64,000 bases of DNA from JACVRW01 sp963733885 (GTDB lineage Bacteria > Actinomycetota > Thermoleophilia > Solirubrobacterales > Thermoleophilaceae): positions 286,144 through 350,143 of the forward strand of contig CAVTES010000008.1 in the NCBI GenBank assembly GCA_963733885.1. Direction: 5' to 3'. The notes beneath the pieces were generated by a model. It was not told where the DNA came from. It did not search any database and worked only from the letters and a program-made list of their open reading frames with translations. This document shows, piece after piece, positions 51,566 to 59,871 of this stretch. How positions within the stretch are numbered: position 1 is the first letter of the stretch; every line of letters starts with the position of its first letter. Both the position numbers and the translations under genes were made by a program.

Positions 51566-52272
51566 GGGCCGCTCTCGCATCCGCCGTGCTGCTCGCCGCC
51601 GCCGGCTTCGCCGCGGTCACCGCCGGGGTCGTCCAGCCGCCCGATCTCGAGGCCGCCCTGACCGACCTGTCGGACACTCTCGGCACCTGGACCTACGCGC
51701 TCGTCGCGGCCCTGGCCTTCCTCGAGACCGGCGCCTTCGTCGGGCTCGTCGCTCCCGGCGAGACCGCCATCGTGCTCGGCGGCGTCGTGGCCGCCGAGGG
51801 CGACGTGAGCCTCGCACTGATCCTCCCGCTGGCCTGGCTCGCCGCCGCGCTTGGGGACCTCGCGAGCTTCTGGCTCGGCAAGCGGCTGGGACGCCGGTTC
51901 CTGCTGGCACACGGCCCGCGCCTGGGTGTGACCGCTCCGCGCCTCGAGCGCGTGGAGGGGTTCTTCGAGCGCCACGGTCCCAAGGCGATCCTCGCCGGCC
52001 GCTTCATCGGCATCGTCCGGGCGGTGGCCCCGTTCCTCGCCTGCGCGTCCGGAATGCGCACGCGCGCGTTCCTTCCCTGGAGCCTGCTCGGCACCGCCGT
52101 GTGGGCCACCACCTTCACGCTGATCGGCTACGGCTTCAGCCACTCGTTCGGCGCGGCCGCCGACACCCTGACGCACGGGGCCTTCGCCCTCGCCGTGGCC
52201 GGGCTGGCGGTGCTGGCGTGGCACCACCGCCGCAGCCGGCCCGCCGCCGAGCTAGCGGCCCAGTGTGCGTAG
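51562..52272 (+). CDS. DedA-family membrane protein
   Basis: The 236 residues include the DedA signatures ALAFLETGAFVGLVAPGETA (the F/G-x-x-x-P-G-E motif), GDLASFWLGKRLGRRFLLAH and FFERHGPKAILAGRFIGIVR with AVAPFLACASGM. DedA proteins move lipid carriers such as undecaprenyl phosphate or phospholipids across the membrane. Being coupled to a flippase-like gene supports a shared role in envelope lipid traffic. It overlaps the next convergent gene by 21 bases. Confidence 0.9.
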   Translation: MRAALASAVLLAAAGFAAVTAGVVQPPDLEAALTDLSDTLGTWTYALVAALAFLETGAFVGLVAPGETAIVLGGVVAAEGDVSLALILPLAWLAAALGDLASFWLGKRLGRRFLLAHGPRLGVTAPRLERVEGFFERHGPKAILAGRFIGIVRAVAPFLACASGMRTRAFLPWSLLGTAVWATTFTLIGYGFSHSFGAAADTLTHGAFALAVAGLAVLAWHHRRSRPAAELAAQCA

Positions 52273-52710
52273 GAACTCGCGGGCCTTTCCGGGAAGGCCC
52301 CGCACCCGCTCCCGCACCGCCGCGAGCCCCGACCGCAGCTCCGGGTCCCCGGCCTCCACCGGCAGCATCGAGTCCTGAAGCTCGGCGAGCGCCGCGTCCG
52401 CCTCACTGACGGCCGCCACCGCCTGGTCGACGAAGCCGGCGGCGCCCCTCGCGGATACGCCGGCGGACTGCTGCTCGAACGTGCGGCCCGCCATCCCGTG
52501 GCGGCCGGCGAACTCGGCGTGGGTGGCCTTGGCGCGTCCGTAGGCCGCCTGCACCGGTTGGAAGAGCTCGTCCTCGAGCCTGTCGCCGTTGTGGGCATCG
52601 AGCTTGTCGTAGGCCTCGGCGAGGCACGCCAGCGCGAACCCGAGCGCGTCGGCCGCCTCGGCGAGCGTGTCGAGCAGCTGCTGCCTCGCCTCTGAGGTCG
52701 CGTAGGGCAT
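52252..52710 (-). CDS. Helical protein of unknown function
   Basis: From the ATG at 52710 it encodes 152 residues, mostly alpha-helical and rich in Ala and Glu (QQLLDTLAEAADALGFALAC, YDKLDAHNGDRLEDELFQPV, FAGRHGMAGRTFEQQSAGVS). There is no signal peptide, membrane helix or catalytic motif. The regular helix pattern and acceptable codon use make it a real gene. I do not recognise the family. Confidence 0.6.
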   Translation of the reverse strand: MPYATSEARQQLLDTLAEAADALGFALACLAEAYDKLDAHNGDRLEDELFQPVQAAYGRAKATHAEFAGRHGMAGRTFEQQSAGVSARGAAGFVDQAVAAVSEADAALAELQDSMLPVEAGDPELRSGLAAVRERVRGLPGKAREFLRTLGR

Positions 52711-52865
52711 CAGGGGGAGCGTAGTCGGGCTGGTGCCGACTTGGCGGCATGAGGTTGTGCGCTTGTGACCATCCGTTCCGCCTGGAGTACCCGAGCGTCC
52801 GGGCGTGCGTGCGGATGGAGACGATGCCGTAGAACCCACCCGTCCGTCGACAAGCCGGCAGTAGC

Positions 52866-52898
52866 CAAGCGGCCCCGGCGCCCGTCCGGGGCCGCTTG
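52866..52898. other. Perfect 13-bp hairpin in a divergent gene gap
   Basis: Arms 52866-52878 and 52886-52898 are exact complements with a 7-base loop. The hairpin lies between two divergently read genes, ending 23 bases before the GTG of the secreted hydrolase. A terminator is not expected there, so it may be a 5' leader structure, an attenuator or a remnant of an earlier arrangement. Confidence 0.55.
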
Positions 52899-52921
52899 CC
52901 GTCCCTGGGAGACTGTCCGCC

Positions 52922-54307
52922 GTGAGGAGTCGCCGATACGCCCTCGCGGCCGCCGCCGCAGCCGCTTTCGCGATCCTGCCCCCGCCCGCGACGGCGGCGG
53001 TCCAGGTCCGCTTCGAGCGGATCCAGGGCTTCGACTCCAGGTCGACCCCGGCCAGGTACGACAAGGTCGGCGTGCTCGAGGTCGGCCCGCGGCGCGCGCC
53101 GAACATCCTCATCCTGAACCCCGGCACGTCGGCGAGCGCTGCGTACTTCGCGCCGCTGGCCAAGACCGTCGTCAAGGAGACGAAGGGCTGGCAGGTGTGG
53201 GCTGTCGAGCGCAGGGAGAACCTGCTCGAGGACCACTCCGTGCTGAACCGTGCGAAGCGCGGGCGCGCAAGCGGTCAGGAGATGTTCGACTACTACCTCG
53301 GCTACCTCGCCGACCCGAGCATCACCCCGCACTTCGAGTTCATCCCTGATGCAAGCGTCGCGTTCGCCCGCCAGTGGGGGATGCGCGTGGAGATCGCGGA
53401 CCTGCGGCGGGTCGTCAGGTCCGCGCAGCGGCGCGGGCGCAGGGTCGTGATGGGGGGTCACTCCCTGGGCGGCTCGATCACTACCGCGTATGCCACGTGG
53501 GACTTCGGCGGCAGGCCGGGCGCGAGGGACCTGTCCGGGCTCGTCTACATCGATGGCGGAAGCAGCCCGACGCCGATGACTCCCGACGACGCGCGCCGGA
53601 GGCTCGCGGCGCTCGAGACCGCCTCGCCGTGGCTGGCCTTCGGCGGGATCGCCGCGCCGTTCGCCGGCATCTTCAACTCGACCGGGTCGACCAGCGTGCT
53701 GATCGATCCCGACACCCCGTCGCTGGGCCAGGCCTTCCCGCTGCTGCCGGCCGACCTGAAGCCGGCGGTGCGGGTCACGAACGTGGGGCAGTACGGCTAC
53801 GCGCTCGACACCGAGAGCTCGCCGCCCGCGCTCGCGGCGGCACACGCGCATCTGGGCCGCCTCGCGGAGAGCGACGAGCCGCGCGGCTGGGATCGGGCCG
53901 GTGAGCTCACCCCGATCCGGCGCTACGCCCGCATGTTCTCCGGCTGGGCGCTCAAGGGCCTGGACGGCACCGCCTGGTATCACCCGCTGCGCCTGACGAT
54001 CGATTCCGGCGCGATCGCGGCCGGCAACCGAAACCCCGCTCAGGAGATCCTCGGCGTGCGGGCGACGCACGGGGACGACCTCCCGAAGAGACTGCGCATC
54101 TATGCCTTCGGGGCCGCGCTCGGGGGCGAGCGGGTGCTGGAGGCCGCGCGCATCCTGGCGCGGCAGTCGGGGATCCCGAAGCGCCGGCTGACGCTGATCG
54201 ACCGGTCCCGCACCTACTCCCACAACGACCCGAACTCCGCGGCCCCGAGGAACGCCTTCGTGGCGAACCTGGTGCCGTTCCTCGAAAGGATCAACCGGGC
54301 TCGATGA
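52922..54307 (+). CDS. Secreted alpha/beta-hydrolase-fold protein
   Basis: The 461 residues begin with a signal peptide (1-25, RSRRYALAAAAAAAFAILPP). The fold marks are ILILNPGTSASAAYFAPLAK (oxyanion region), QVWAVERRENLLEDHS and the nucleophile elbow GGHSLGGSITTAY with Ser. The catalytic His is probably in the TYSHNDPNSA segment near the C-terminus. It is likely an extracytoplasmic esterase/lipase or peptidase-like hydrolase. The gene is alone; the bases from 54308 to 54416 hold nothing clear. Confidence 0.82.
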   Translation: MRSRRYALAAAAAAAFAILPPPATAAVQVRFERIQGFDSRSTPARYDKVGVLEVGPRRAPNILILNPGTSASAAYFAPLAKTVVKETKGWQVWAVERRENLLEDHSVLNRAKRGRASGQEMFDYYLGYLADPSITPHFEFIPDASVAFARQWGMRVEIADLRRVVRSAQRRGRRVVMGGHSLGGSITTAYATWDFGGRPGARDLSGLVYIDGGSSPTPMTPDDARRRLAALETASPWLAFGGIAAPFAGIFNSTGSTSVLIDPDTPSLGQAFPLLPADLKPAVRVTNVGQYGYALDTESSPPALAAAHAHLGRLAESDEPRGWDRAGELTPIRRYARMFSGWALKGLDGTAWYHPLRLTIDSGAIAAGNRNPAQEILGVRATHGDDLPKRLRIYAFGAALGGERVLEAARILARQSGIPKRRLTLIDRSRTYSHNDPNSAAPRNAFVANLVPFLERINRAR

Positions 54308-54416
54308 CATGGTCCCGCGAGGGCTTGCGGTCCTCGGGCGCCTGGCTGTAGTCGCCGAACGGCCGGCCGGTCGCGCTCCGCGGTGGCCGTCGCGCGCCGC
54401 GGTCTCCGTTCTCGAA

Positions 54417-55352
54417 TCAGGTCCCCGCGGCCAGCTTCGCAGCCACGCCCGCGGCGGCGGTGCGGATGGCCGCGAGAAGCGCCTGCACCGAGGGACGCTC
54501 CGCGTCCGCGGCTCGGCTCGCCATCAGGATGGTCCGGTCTACCGAGCCCTCGGCGATGGGTCTCACGGCCACGCCCGGGTGAGAGCCGGGATCCACGAGC
54601 GCCGGCAGGAGCGTCACGGCTCGCTCGCCGGCCACGAGCACCAGGCTCAGAACGGCGTCGTTGGTGCGATGGCGGATGTCGGGCTCGAACTTCCCCAGCT
54701 CCCGGCAGGTCCGCTCGATCATCGACTTCCAGGCGGTGCCCGGGTGGCCGGTGGTCCAGGCCTCGCCCTCGAGCTCGGCCAGCGGCACCGCACCCCGGTG
54801 GCGGGTCAGCGCCGGATGGTCAGCTGGGAGGATGACGTGCACGGGATCGCGGAGGAGGTCCTCGCGGACCACGCCGTCGAGCCGTGGGAGCGGCTGGTGC
54901 TCCCACTCGTCGGCCAGCACGAGGTCCAGGTCCCCGATCGCGAGCGCCGGGAGCGACCACTCGGGCTCGGCCTCGACGAGCTCGCAGCGCAGGCCGGGCG
55001 CGTCGCGCGCGAGCGCCTGCATCGCCGGAACCGCCAGGTGGAACGCGACGGACTGGAACGACGCGATCCGCCCCCTGCCGGCCACCGTGCCCGCCGCCGC
55101 GGCCAGCTCGGCCTGCGCGACCTCGGCCCGCTCGAGGAGCGCGCCGGCGTGACCCACCAGCACGAGCGCGGCGTCGGTCAGCCGGACCCCCCGCCCGGCC
55201 CGCTCGAGCAGCGGCAACCCCGCCTCGCGCTCGAGCACCGCGAGCTGCTGGGAGACGGCCGAGGGCGTGAACTGCAGCGCTTCGGCCACCGCGGCGATCG
55301 TGCCGCGCGCGTGTAGCTCGTGCAGGAGGCGCATCCGGCGCAGGTCGAGCAT
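54417..55352 (-). CDS. LysR-family transcriptional regulator
   Basis: The 311 residues carry the LysR winged helix at 1-62 (LRRMRLLHELHARGTIAAVA, LQFTPSAVSQQLAVLEREAG) and a periplasmic-binding-protein-like effector domain (IASFQSVAFHLAVPAMQALA, DLDLVLADEW, VILPADHPAL). It is divergent from an EamA-type exporter gene that it presumably controls, through the inverted repeat at 55358. This family (ArgP/AmpR-like, with RRMRLLHELHARGT) often governs exporters in actinobacteria. Confidence 0.92.
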   Translation of the reverse strand: MLDLRRMRLLHELHARGTIAAVAEALQFTPSAVSQQLAVLEREAGLPLLERAGRGVRLTDAALVLVGHAGALLERAEVAQAELAAAAGTVAGRGRIASFQSVAFHLAVPAMQALARDAPGLRCELVEAEPEWSLPALAIGDLDLVLADEWEHQPLPRLDGVVREDLLRDPVHVILPADHPALTRHRGAVPLAELEGEAWTTGHPGTAWKSMIERTCRELGKFEPDIRHRTNDAVLSLVLVAGERAVTLLPALVDPGSHPGVAVRPIAEGSVDRTILMASRAADAERPSVQALLAAIRTAAAGVAAKLAAGT

Positions 55353-55357
55353 TCATA

Positions 55358-55396
55358 AGCGACTCTACTGGATTATCTGTAGGAATCAGAGTCGCT
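55358..55396. promoter_or_regulatory. Inverted repeat in the LysR/EamA gap, operator candidate
   Basis: AGCGACTCT (55358-55366) and AGAGTCGCT (55388-55396) are perfect 9-base complements separated by 21 bases of AT-rich sequence. They lie in the 75-base gap between the divergent LysR and EamA genes, just 6 bases from the LysR start. The spacing of about three helical turns would suit a LysR tetramer contacting two sites. Confidence 0.5.
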
Positions 55397-55427
55397 CCTA
55401 AGGTATGCCCTGCGGCAGGATTGGCCC

Positions 55428-56328
55428 ATGTCTCGCGTCGGCGCCCTCTGTTGCCTCGCCTCCGCCGCCGGATTCGGCGCGATGGGCATCTTCGGCAAGC
55501 TCGCCTATGACGAGGGATCGACGGTGGGCACGCTCCTCGCCTCACGATTCGTGCTCGCCGCCTTGCTCTTCTGGCTGGTACTGGCCTGCTCGGGTGGTGT
55601 CCGCGACCTGCGTTCACTCAGCCGGCGCGACGTCCTGTCTCGCCCTCGCGCTCGGCGGCCTCGGCTACGGAGCGCAGGCCGGCGCGTACTTCGCGGCGCT
55701 CGACCGCATCGACGCCTCGCTGCTCGCCCTGCTCGTGTACACGTATCCGGTGATGGTGGCGGTGGTGGCCATCGCGATCGGGCGCGAGCCGGCCACGCGC
55801 CACACGGCGGTGTCCCTGGCGCTCGCCTCAACCGGACTCGTGCTCGTCCTCGCCGGGGCCGCCTCGGGTGCGCTGGACACCGTCGGGACGGTGCTCGGCC
55901 TGACGGCGGCGACGGTGTACACCGCGTACATCCTGATCTCGGACGGCGTGACCGCGCGCGTGGGACCGCTCGCGCTCAGCACGCTTGTGTGCACCGGCGC
56001 GGCGGTGAGCCTGACTCTCGCCGGCCTCGCCGGTGGCGACCTGGACCCCGGCGCCGTGAGCGCCGCCGGCTTCGGCTGGCTGGGTTGCCTCGCCGTCGTG
56101 TCGACGGTCGGGGCCATCGCGCTCTTCTTCGCCGGCCTGCAGCGCGTGGGCCCCACGGCCGCGTCGATCCTGTCCACGCTCGAGCCGGTGGTCACGGTCG
56201 GGCTAGCATCCGCCGTGTTCGGCGAGTCGCTCGGTCAGGCGCAACTCGCCGGCGGAGCGCTGGTCCTGGCGGCGGTGGTCGCCGTCCGGACCCCTCACAA
56301 ACAGCAACTGGCTCCGAGCAACACCTGA
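55428..56328 (+). pseudogene. EamA (DMT) family transporter gene with one frameshift
   Basis: The ATG at 55428 begins MSRVGALCCLASAAGFGAMG, a good DMT opening, and stays in family through FWLVLACSGG and LSRRDV. Near 55637-55640 the reading must move by one base to continue as LALALGGLGYGAQAGAYFAA and ASLLALLVYTYPVMVAVVAI, ending SILSTLEPVVTVGLASAVFG. Removing one base from TGTCTC at that point would restore a single 300-residue, ten-helix transporter. It could be a recent inactivation or a sequence error; the rest is fully conserved. The stop precedes the SDR ribosome site, so both are co-transcribed. Confidence 0.8.
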
Positions 56329-56344
56329 GAAAGGAGACCCCCTG

Positions 56345-57262
56345 ATGACCAACGACCTCAGCGGCAAGGTCGCGCTGGTGGCCGGCGCGACGCGCGGAGC
56401 CGGGCGCGGCATCGCGGTTTCGCTCGGCGAAGCCCGGGCGACGGTTTACTGCACCGGCCGCACGACCCGCGAGCGGCGGTCGGAGTACGACCGTCCGGAG
56501 ACGATCGAGGAGACCGCCGAGCTGGTAACCGAGGCCGGCGGCGAGGGAATCGCCGTCGCCGTCGACCACCTCGAGCCCGGCCAGGTCGAGGCGCTCGCGC
56601 AGCGCATCGATTCCGAGCAGGGACGGCTCGACGTGCTGGTCAACGACATCTGGGGCGGGGAGCGGCTGTTCGAGTGGGACAAGCCGGTCTGGGAGCACGA
56701 CCTCGACAAGGGGCTGCGCCTGCTGCGCCTGGCAATCGACACGCACCTGATCACCAGCCACTTCGTGCTGCCGCTCCTGATCCGCAGGCGCGGCGGCCTG
56801 GTCGTGGAGATGACCGACGGCACGCGCGAGTACAACGACGAGAACTACCGGATCAACCCGTTCTACGACCTGGCCAAGACCTCGGTCATCCGGCTGGCCT
56901 TCGCCCAGGGCGAGGAGCTCGAGCCGCACGGCTGCGCCGCCGTCGCCCTCACCCCGGGCTGGCTGCGCTCGGAGATGATGCTCGAGAACTTCCGGGTCAC
57001 CGAGGAGAACTGGCGCGACGCGGGCGCCTTCCAACCGCACTTCGCCGCGATCTCGGAGAGCCCGCGGTTCGTGGGCCGCGCCGTGGCCGCGCTGGCCGCC
57101 GACCCGGACGTGACCCGCCACAACAAGGGCTCGTTCTCATCCGGCGGCCTGGCGAAGGAGTACGGCTTCACCGACCTCGACGGCTCCCAGCCCGACTGCT
57201 GGCGCTACATGGTCGAGGTGCAGGACCCCGGCAAGGCCGCGGACGCGACCGGCTACCGCTGA
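56345..57262 (+). CDS. Short-chain dehydrogenase/reductase (SDR)
   Basis: The 305 residues start 9 bases after a strong AAAGGAG site. The cofactor motif is GATRGAGRGIAVSLGEA, the mid-motif DVLVNDIWGGERL (a variant of NNAG) and the active site Y-x-x-x-K in NPFYDLAKTSVIRLAFAQ. The C-terminal segment VALTPGWLRSEMMLENF is typical of this SDR group. It oxidises or reduces an unknown carbonyl/alcohol. It lies between the EamA gene and an aldehyde dehydrogenase gene. Confidence 0.88.
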   Translation: MTNDLSGKVALVAGATRGAGRGIAVSLGEARATVYCTGRTTRERRSEYDRPETIEETAELVTEAGGEGIAVAVDHLEPGQVEALAQRIDSEQGRLDVLVNDIWGGERLFEWDKPVWEHDLDKGLRLLRLAIDTHLITSHFVLPLLIRRRGGLVVEMTDGTREYNDENYRINPFYDLAKTSVIRLAFAQGEELEPHGCAAVALTPGWLRSEMMLENFRVTEENWRDAGAFQPHFAAISESPRFVGRAVAALAADPDVTRHNKGSFSSGGLAKEYGFTDLDGSQPDCWRYMVEVQDPGKAADATGYR

Positions 57263-57379
57263 GCCTTCGCGCCTTGTTCGATCCCGCTCCTCCGCTCCCG
57301 CCGCGTGGGACGATCCTCAGGCGCCGCGCGGTCGGCGCCCATGGATCGCCACACCGGGAGTACAGGAGGGAGCCATTCC

Positions 57380-58897
57380 ATGTCCACGCACCAGATCGAT
57401 ACGCCTCAGTCCGAGTCTGTCCGCGAGTACAGGATGCTCGTCGGCGGGGAGTGGGTGGACGCCCACTCGGGCGGGACTTTCAAGACCGTCAACCCCTACA
57501 CCGGGAAGGTCTGGGCAACCGCGCCGGACGCCGGCGCGGAGGACATCGACCGGGCCGTGACCGCAGCGCGCGAGGCGTTCGACTCCGGGCCCTGGGGCAC
57601 GATGACCGGCACGCAGCGCGCGCGGCTGATGCGCCGGCTTGCGGATCTGATCGCGGAGAACGCCGAGGCGATCGCGCTGGTCGAGAGCACCGACAACGGC
57701 AAGTTGCTGCGGGAGATGCGCGGCCAGCTCAACGCGCTGCCCGAGTACTACCACTACTTCGCGGGTGCGGCGGACAAGATCCAGGGCGACACGATCCCGT
57801 CCGACAAGCCCAACTTCTTCGTCTACACGCGCCGCGAACCGGTGGGAGTCGTCGGGATGGTCGTCCCCTGGAACTCGCCCGTCCTGCTCCTGAGCTGGAA
57901 GCTCGCCACGGCGCTGGCGGCGGGATGCACCGTCGTCGCGAAACCCGCCGAGCAGACGCCCGCGTCGACGCTCGAGTTCGCCAAGCTGTTCGAGCAGGCC
58001 GGCTTCCCGCCCGGCGTATTCAACGTGGTCACCGGCGACGGGCCGACCGCCGGCCGCGCGCTGGTTCGCCATCCCGGCGTGGACAAGGTCGCGTTCACCG
58101 GCTCGACGGAGACCGGCATCAGCGTCATGAAGGACGCGGCCGACCATCTCGCCCGGGTGTCGCTGGAGCTGGGTGGCAAGTCGCCCAACATCGTCTTCGA
58201 GGACGCCGACCTCGACGCGGCCGCGAACGGCGTGGTGGCCGGCATCTTCGCCGCGACCGGCCAGACCTGCATGGCCGGCTCGCGGCTGTTCGTCCACGAG
58301 CGCGTGCACGACGAGCTCGTCGAGCGCCTCGCGGACCGCGCGGGCACCATCAGGCTCGGGGACCCGCTCGATCCGGACACAGAGATGGGGCCGGTCGCCT
58401 TCCCGCAGCAGCTCGACAAGATCCTCGACCTGATCCGCTCCGGGCGCGAGCAAGGCGCCGACCTGGCTTTCGGCGGCACCCGGCCCGACAAGGAAGAGCT
58501 CAGCGACGGCTACTTCGTCGAGCCGACGATCTTCACCGGGGTGGGCGCGGACATGGAGATCGCGCGCGAGGAGATCTTCGGGCCCGTGCTCTCGGTGATG
58601 CCGTTCGCGGACGAGCAGGAGGTGATCGCGCGGGCCAACGACACACGCTACGGGCTCGCCGCCGGAGTCTGGACCAACGACGTTCGGCGCGCACACCGCG
58701 TCGCAAATGCGCTCCGCGCCGGCACCGTGTGGATCAACGCCTACCGCACGGTTTCCTTCAACACCCCCTTCGGCGGCATGAAGATGAGCGGCTTCGGCCG
58801 CGAAAACGGCCTCGACTCGATCGACGGATACACCGCCGTCAAAGCCGTCTGGGTCGAGCTCTCCGGGCAGACCCGGGACCCGTTTACGGTGGGGTAG
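57380..58897 (+). CDS. Aldehyde dehydrogenase family protein
   Basis: The 505 residues include the cofactor and substrate motifs: PVGVVGMVVPWNSPVLLLSW, AFTGSTETG, general base Glu263 in SLELGGKSPNIVFEDADLD and the nucleophile Cys297 in GQTCMAGSRL, then EEIFGPVLSVMPF. An AGGAGGG site precedes the ATG at 57380. It oxidises an aldehyde to the acid with NAD(P). Its position, convergent with the alcohol dehydrogenase operon, suggests a role in the same alcohol/aldehyde pathway. It overlaps the next gene by 14 bases. Confidence 0.95.
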   Translation: MSTHQIDTPQSESVREYRMLVGGEWVDAHSGGTFKTVNPYTGKVWATAPDAGAEDIDRAVTAAREAFDSGPWGTMTGTQRARLMRRLADLIAENAEAIALVESTDNGKLLREMRGQLNALPEYYHYFAGAADKIQGDTIPSDKPNFFVYTRREPVGVVGMVVPWNSPVLLLSWKLATALAAGCTVVAKPAEQTPASTLEFAKLFEQAGFPPGVFNVVTGDGPTAGRALVRHPGVDKVAFTGSTETGISVMKDAADHLARVSLELGGKSPNIVFEDADLDAAANGVVAGIFAATGQTCMAGSRLFVHERVHDELVERLADRAGTIRLGDPLDPDTEMGPVAFPQQLDKILDLIRSGREQGADLAFGGTRPDKEELSDGYFVEPTIFTGVGADMEIAREEIFGPVLSVMPFADEQEVIARANDTRYGLAAGVWTNDVRRAHRVANALRAGTVWINAYRTVSFNTPFGGMKMSGFGRENGLDSIDGYTAVKAVWVELSGQTRDPFTVG

Positions 58898-59129
58898 GCG
58901 GCCTTAGCAGCGCCGGTGGCAGCACCGAGTCGGCCGCGTCCGTCACCTCTATCCCGGCCAAGCGCCCGTAATGGTCGAACTGCAGGACGATCGATTCCAG
59001 CGCCGGCACCGTCTCCCTCTCCTCGAGCCCGCTCAGCTCGACGGAATGGCGGACCTCGACCATCGGCATGCCCGTGAGGTTCAGATGGGCGTGGCCCGCC
59101 TCCTTCACCGTGACGCTGATCTCGGCCAT
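58884..59129 (-). CDS. Small DUF2283-like protein
   Basis: From the ATG at 59129 the gene encodes 81 residues: a beta-rich start (AEISVTVKEAGHAHLNLTGM) and then a DUF2283-type block, ETVPALESIVLQFDHYGRLA then GIEVTDAADSVLP, as in '...v.LDyD..GrlvGIEildAs...lp'. The function of the family is unknown. It is at the end of the minus-strand series after the DUF1097 gene, one base away, so it belongs to that operon. Confidence 0.65.
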   Translation of the reverse strand: MAEISVTVKEAGHAHLNLTGMPMVEVRHSVELSGLEERETVPALESIVLQFDHYGRLAGIEVTDAADSVLPPALLRPPTPP

Positions 59130-59130
59130 T

Positions 59131-59817
59131 TCAGGCAGCCGTCGGCTCCTCTGTCCTCTCCTCTGTCCTCTCCTTGGGCGTGATAGCGGCCGCGAGCTTC
59201 GCGGAGGTGATCCCGAGCACGGCACCGATCGTGAGCGTGACGAAGATGTTGACGGCGACCCATTCGTAGGGCGTCGAGAGGATGCCCGCGAACGCGCCCA
59301 GGCCCGCGGTCGCCGGGTCGCCCAGCGCCTCGACGCTGTTGCCGACACCGCCGCCGTCCTCCGCCCAGCCGTCAGCGCCTGTGGCGAGCCACCAGAACAC
59401 GACTGAAGCGAAGGCTGGGAACGTCGCCGGGATGTAGTACCAGTCGCCCAGCGCGGCGAACGCCACGAGCAGTGCGGACATGACGCCGACCCACAGCGAG
59501 ATGCCCCAGAAGTCCGGCAGGTCGGCGGTGGCGGTGGCGAGGATGATCATGAGCAGCGCCGTTGCGCAGCCGAAGAAGTTGGCGATGCAGACCTTTGTGA
59601 ACGCGCTGTTGTCCCCACCGGCGGCGAAGAACAGGCCCCACGCGACGAATGCCGCGGGCACGACGAGGTGGAAGTTCGCGGGCAGCTCGAGGCCGTTGCC
59701 CAGATCGCCGTCGGTCACCCAGTGAAAGCTGAAGTTGAGCGCGAACTCGACGTACAGGAAGGCGAGAACGCCGATCACCAGCGCCAGCGGAAGGAAACCC
59801 TTCATGCGTGCCGCCAT
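59131..59817 (-). CDS. DUF1097 family membrane protein
   Basis: The 228 residues have about six membrane helices with a central pattern DLPDFWGISLWVGVMSALLV, WYYIPATFPAFASVVFWWLA and ILSTPYEWVAVNIFVTLTIG, which suits DUF1097 (YcdZ-like) proteins. The tail is charged (TPKERTEERTEEP). It sits 54 bases after groEL and may be part of the same transcript. The function is unknown; transport of a small molecule linked to the oxidation pathway is an inference. A small 6-bp hairpin lies at 59842-59856 between the genes. Confidence 0.75.
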   Translation of the reverse strand: MAARMKGFLPLALVIGVLAFLYVEFALNFSFHWVTDGDLGNGLELPANFHLVVPAAFVAWGLFFAAGGDNSAFTKVCIANFFGCATALLMIILATATADLPDFWGISLWVGVMSALLVAFAALGDWYYIPATFPAFASVVFWWLATGADGWAEDGGGVGNSVEALGDPATAGLGAFAGILSTPYEWVAVNIFVTLTIGAVLGITSAKLAAAITPKERTEERTEEPTAA

Positions 59818-59871
59818 AAAACACCTGCCTTTCGGTCAGTGGGCGGAACATCCGCCGCCCGCGGAACCTGC

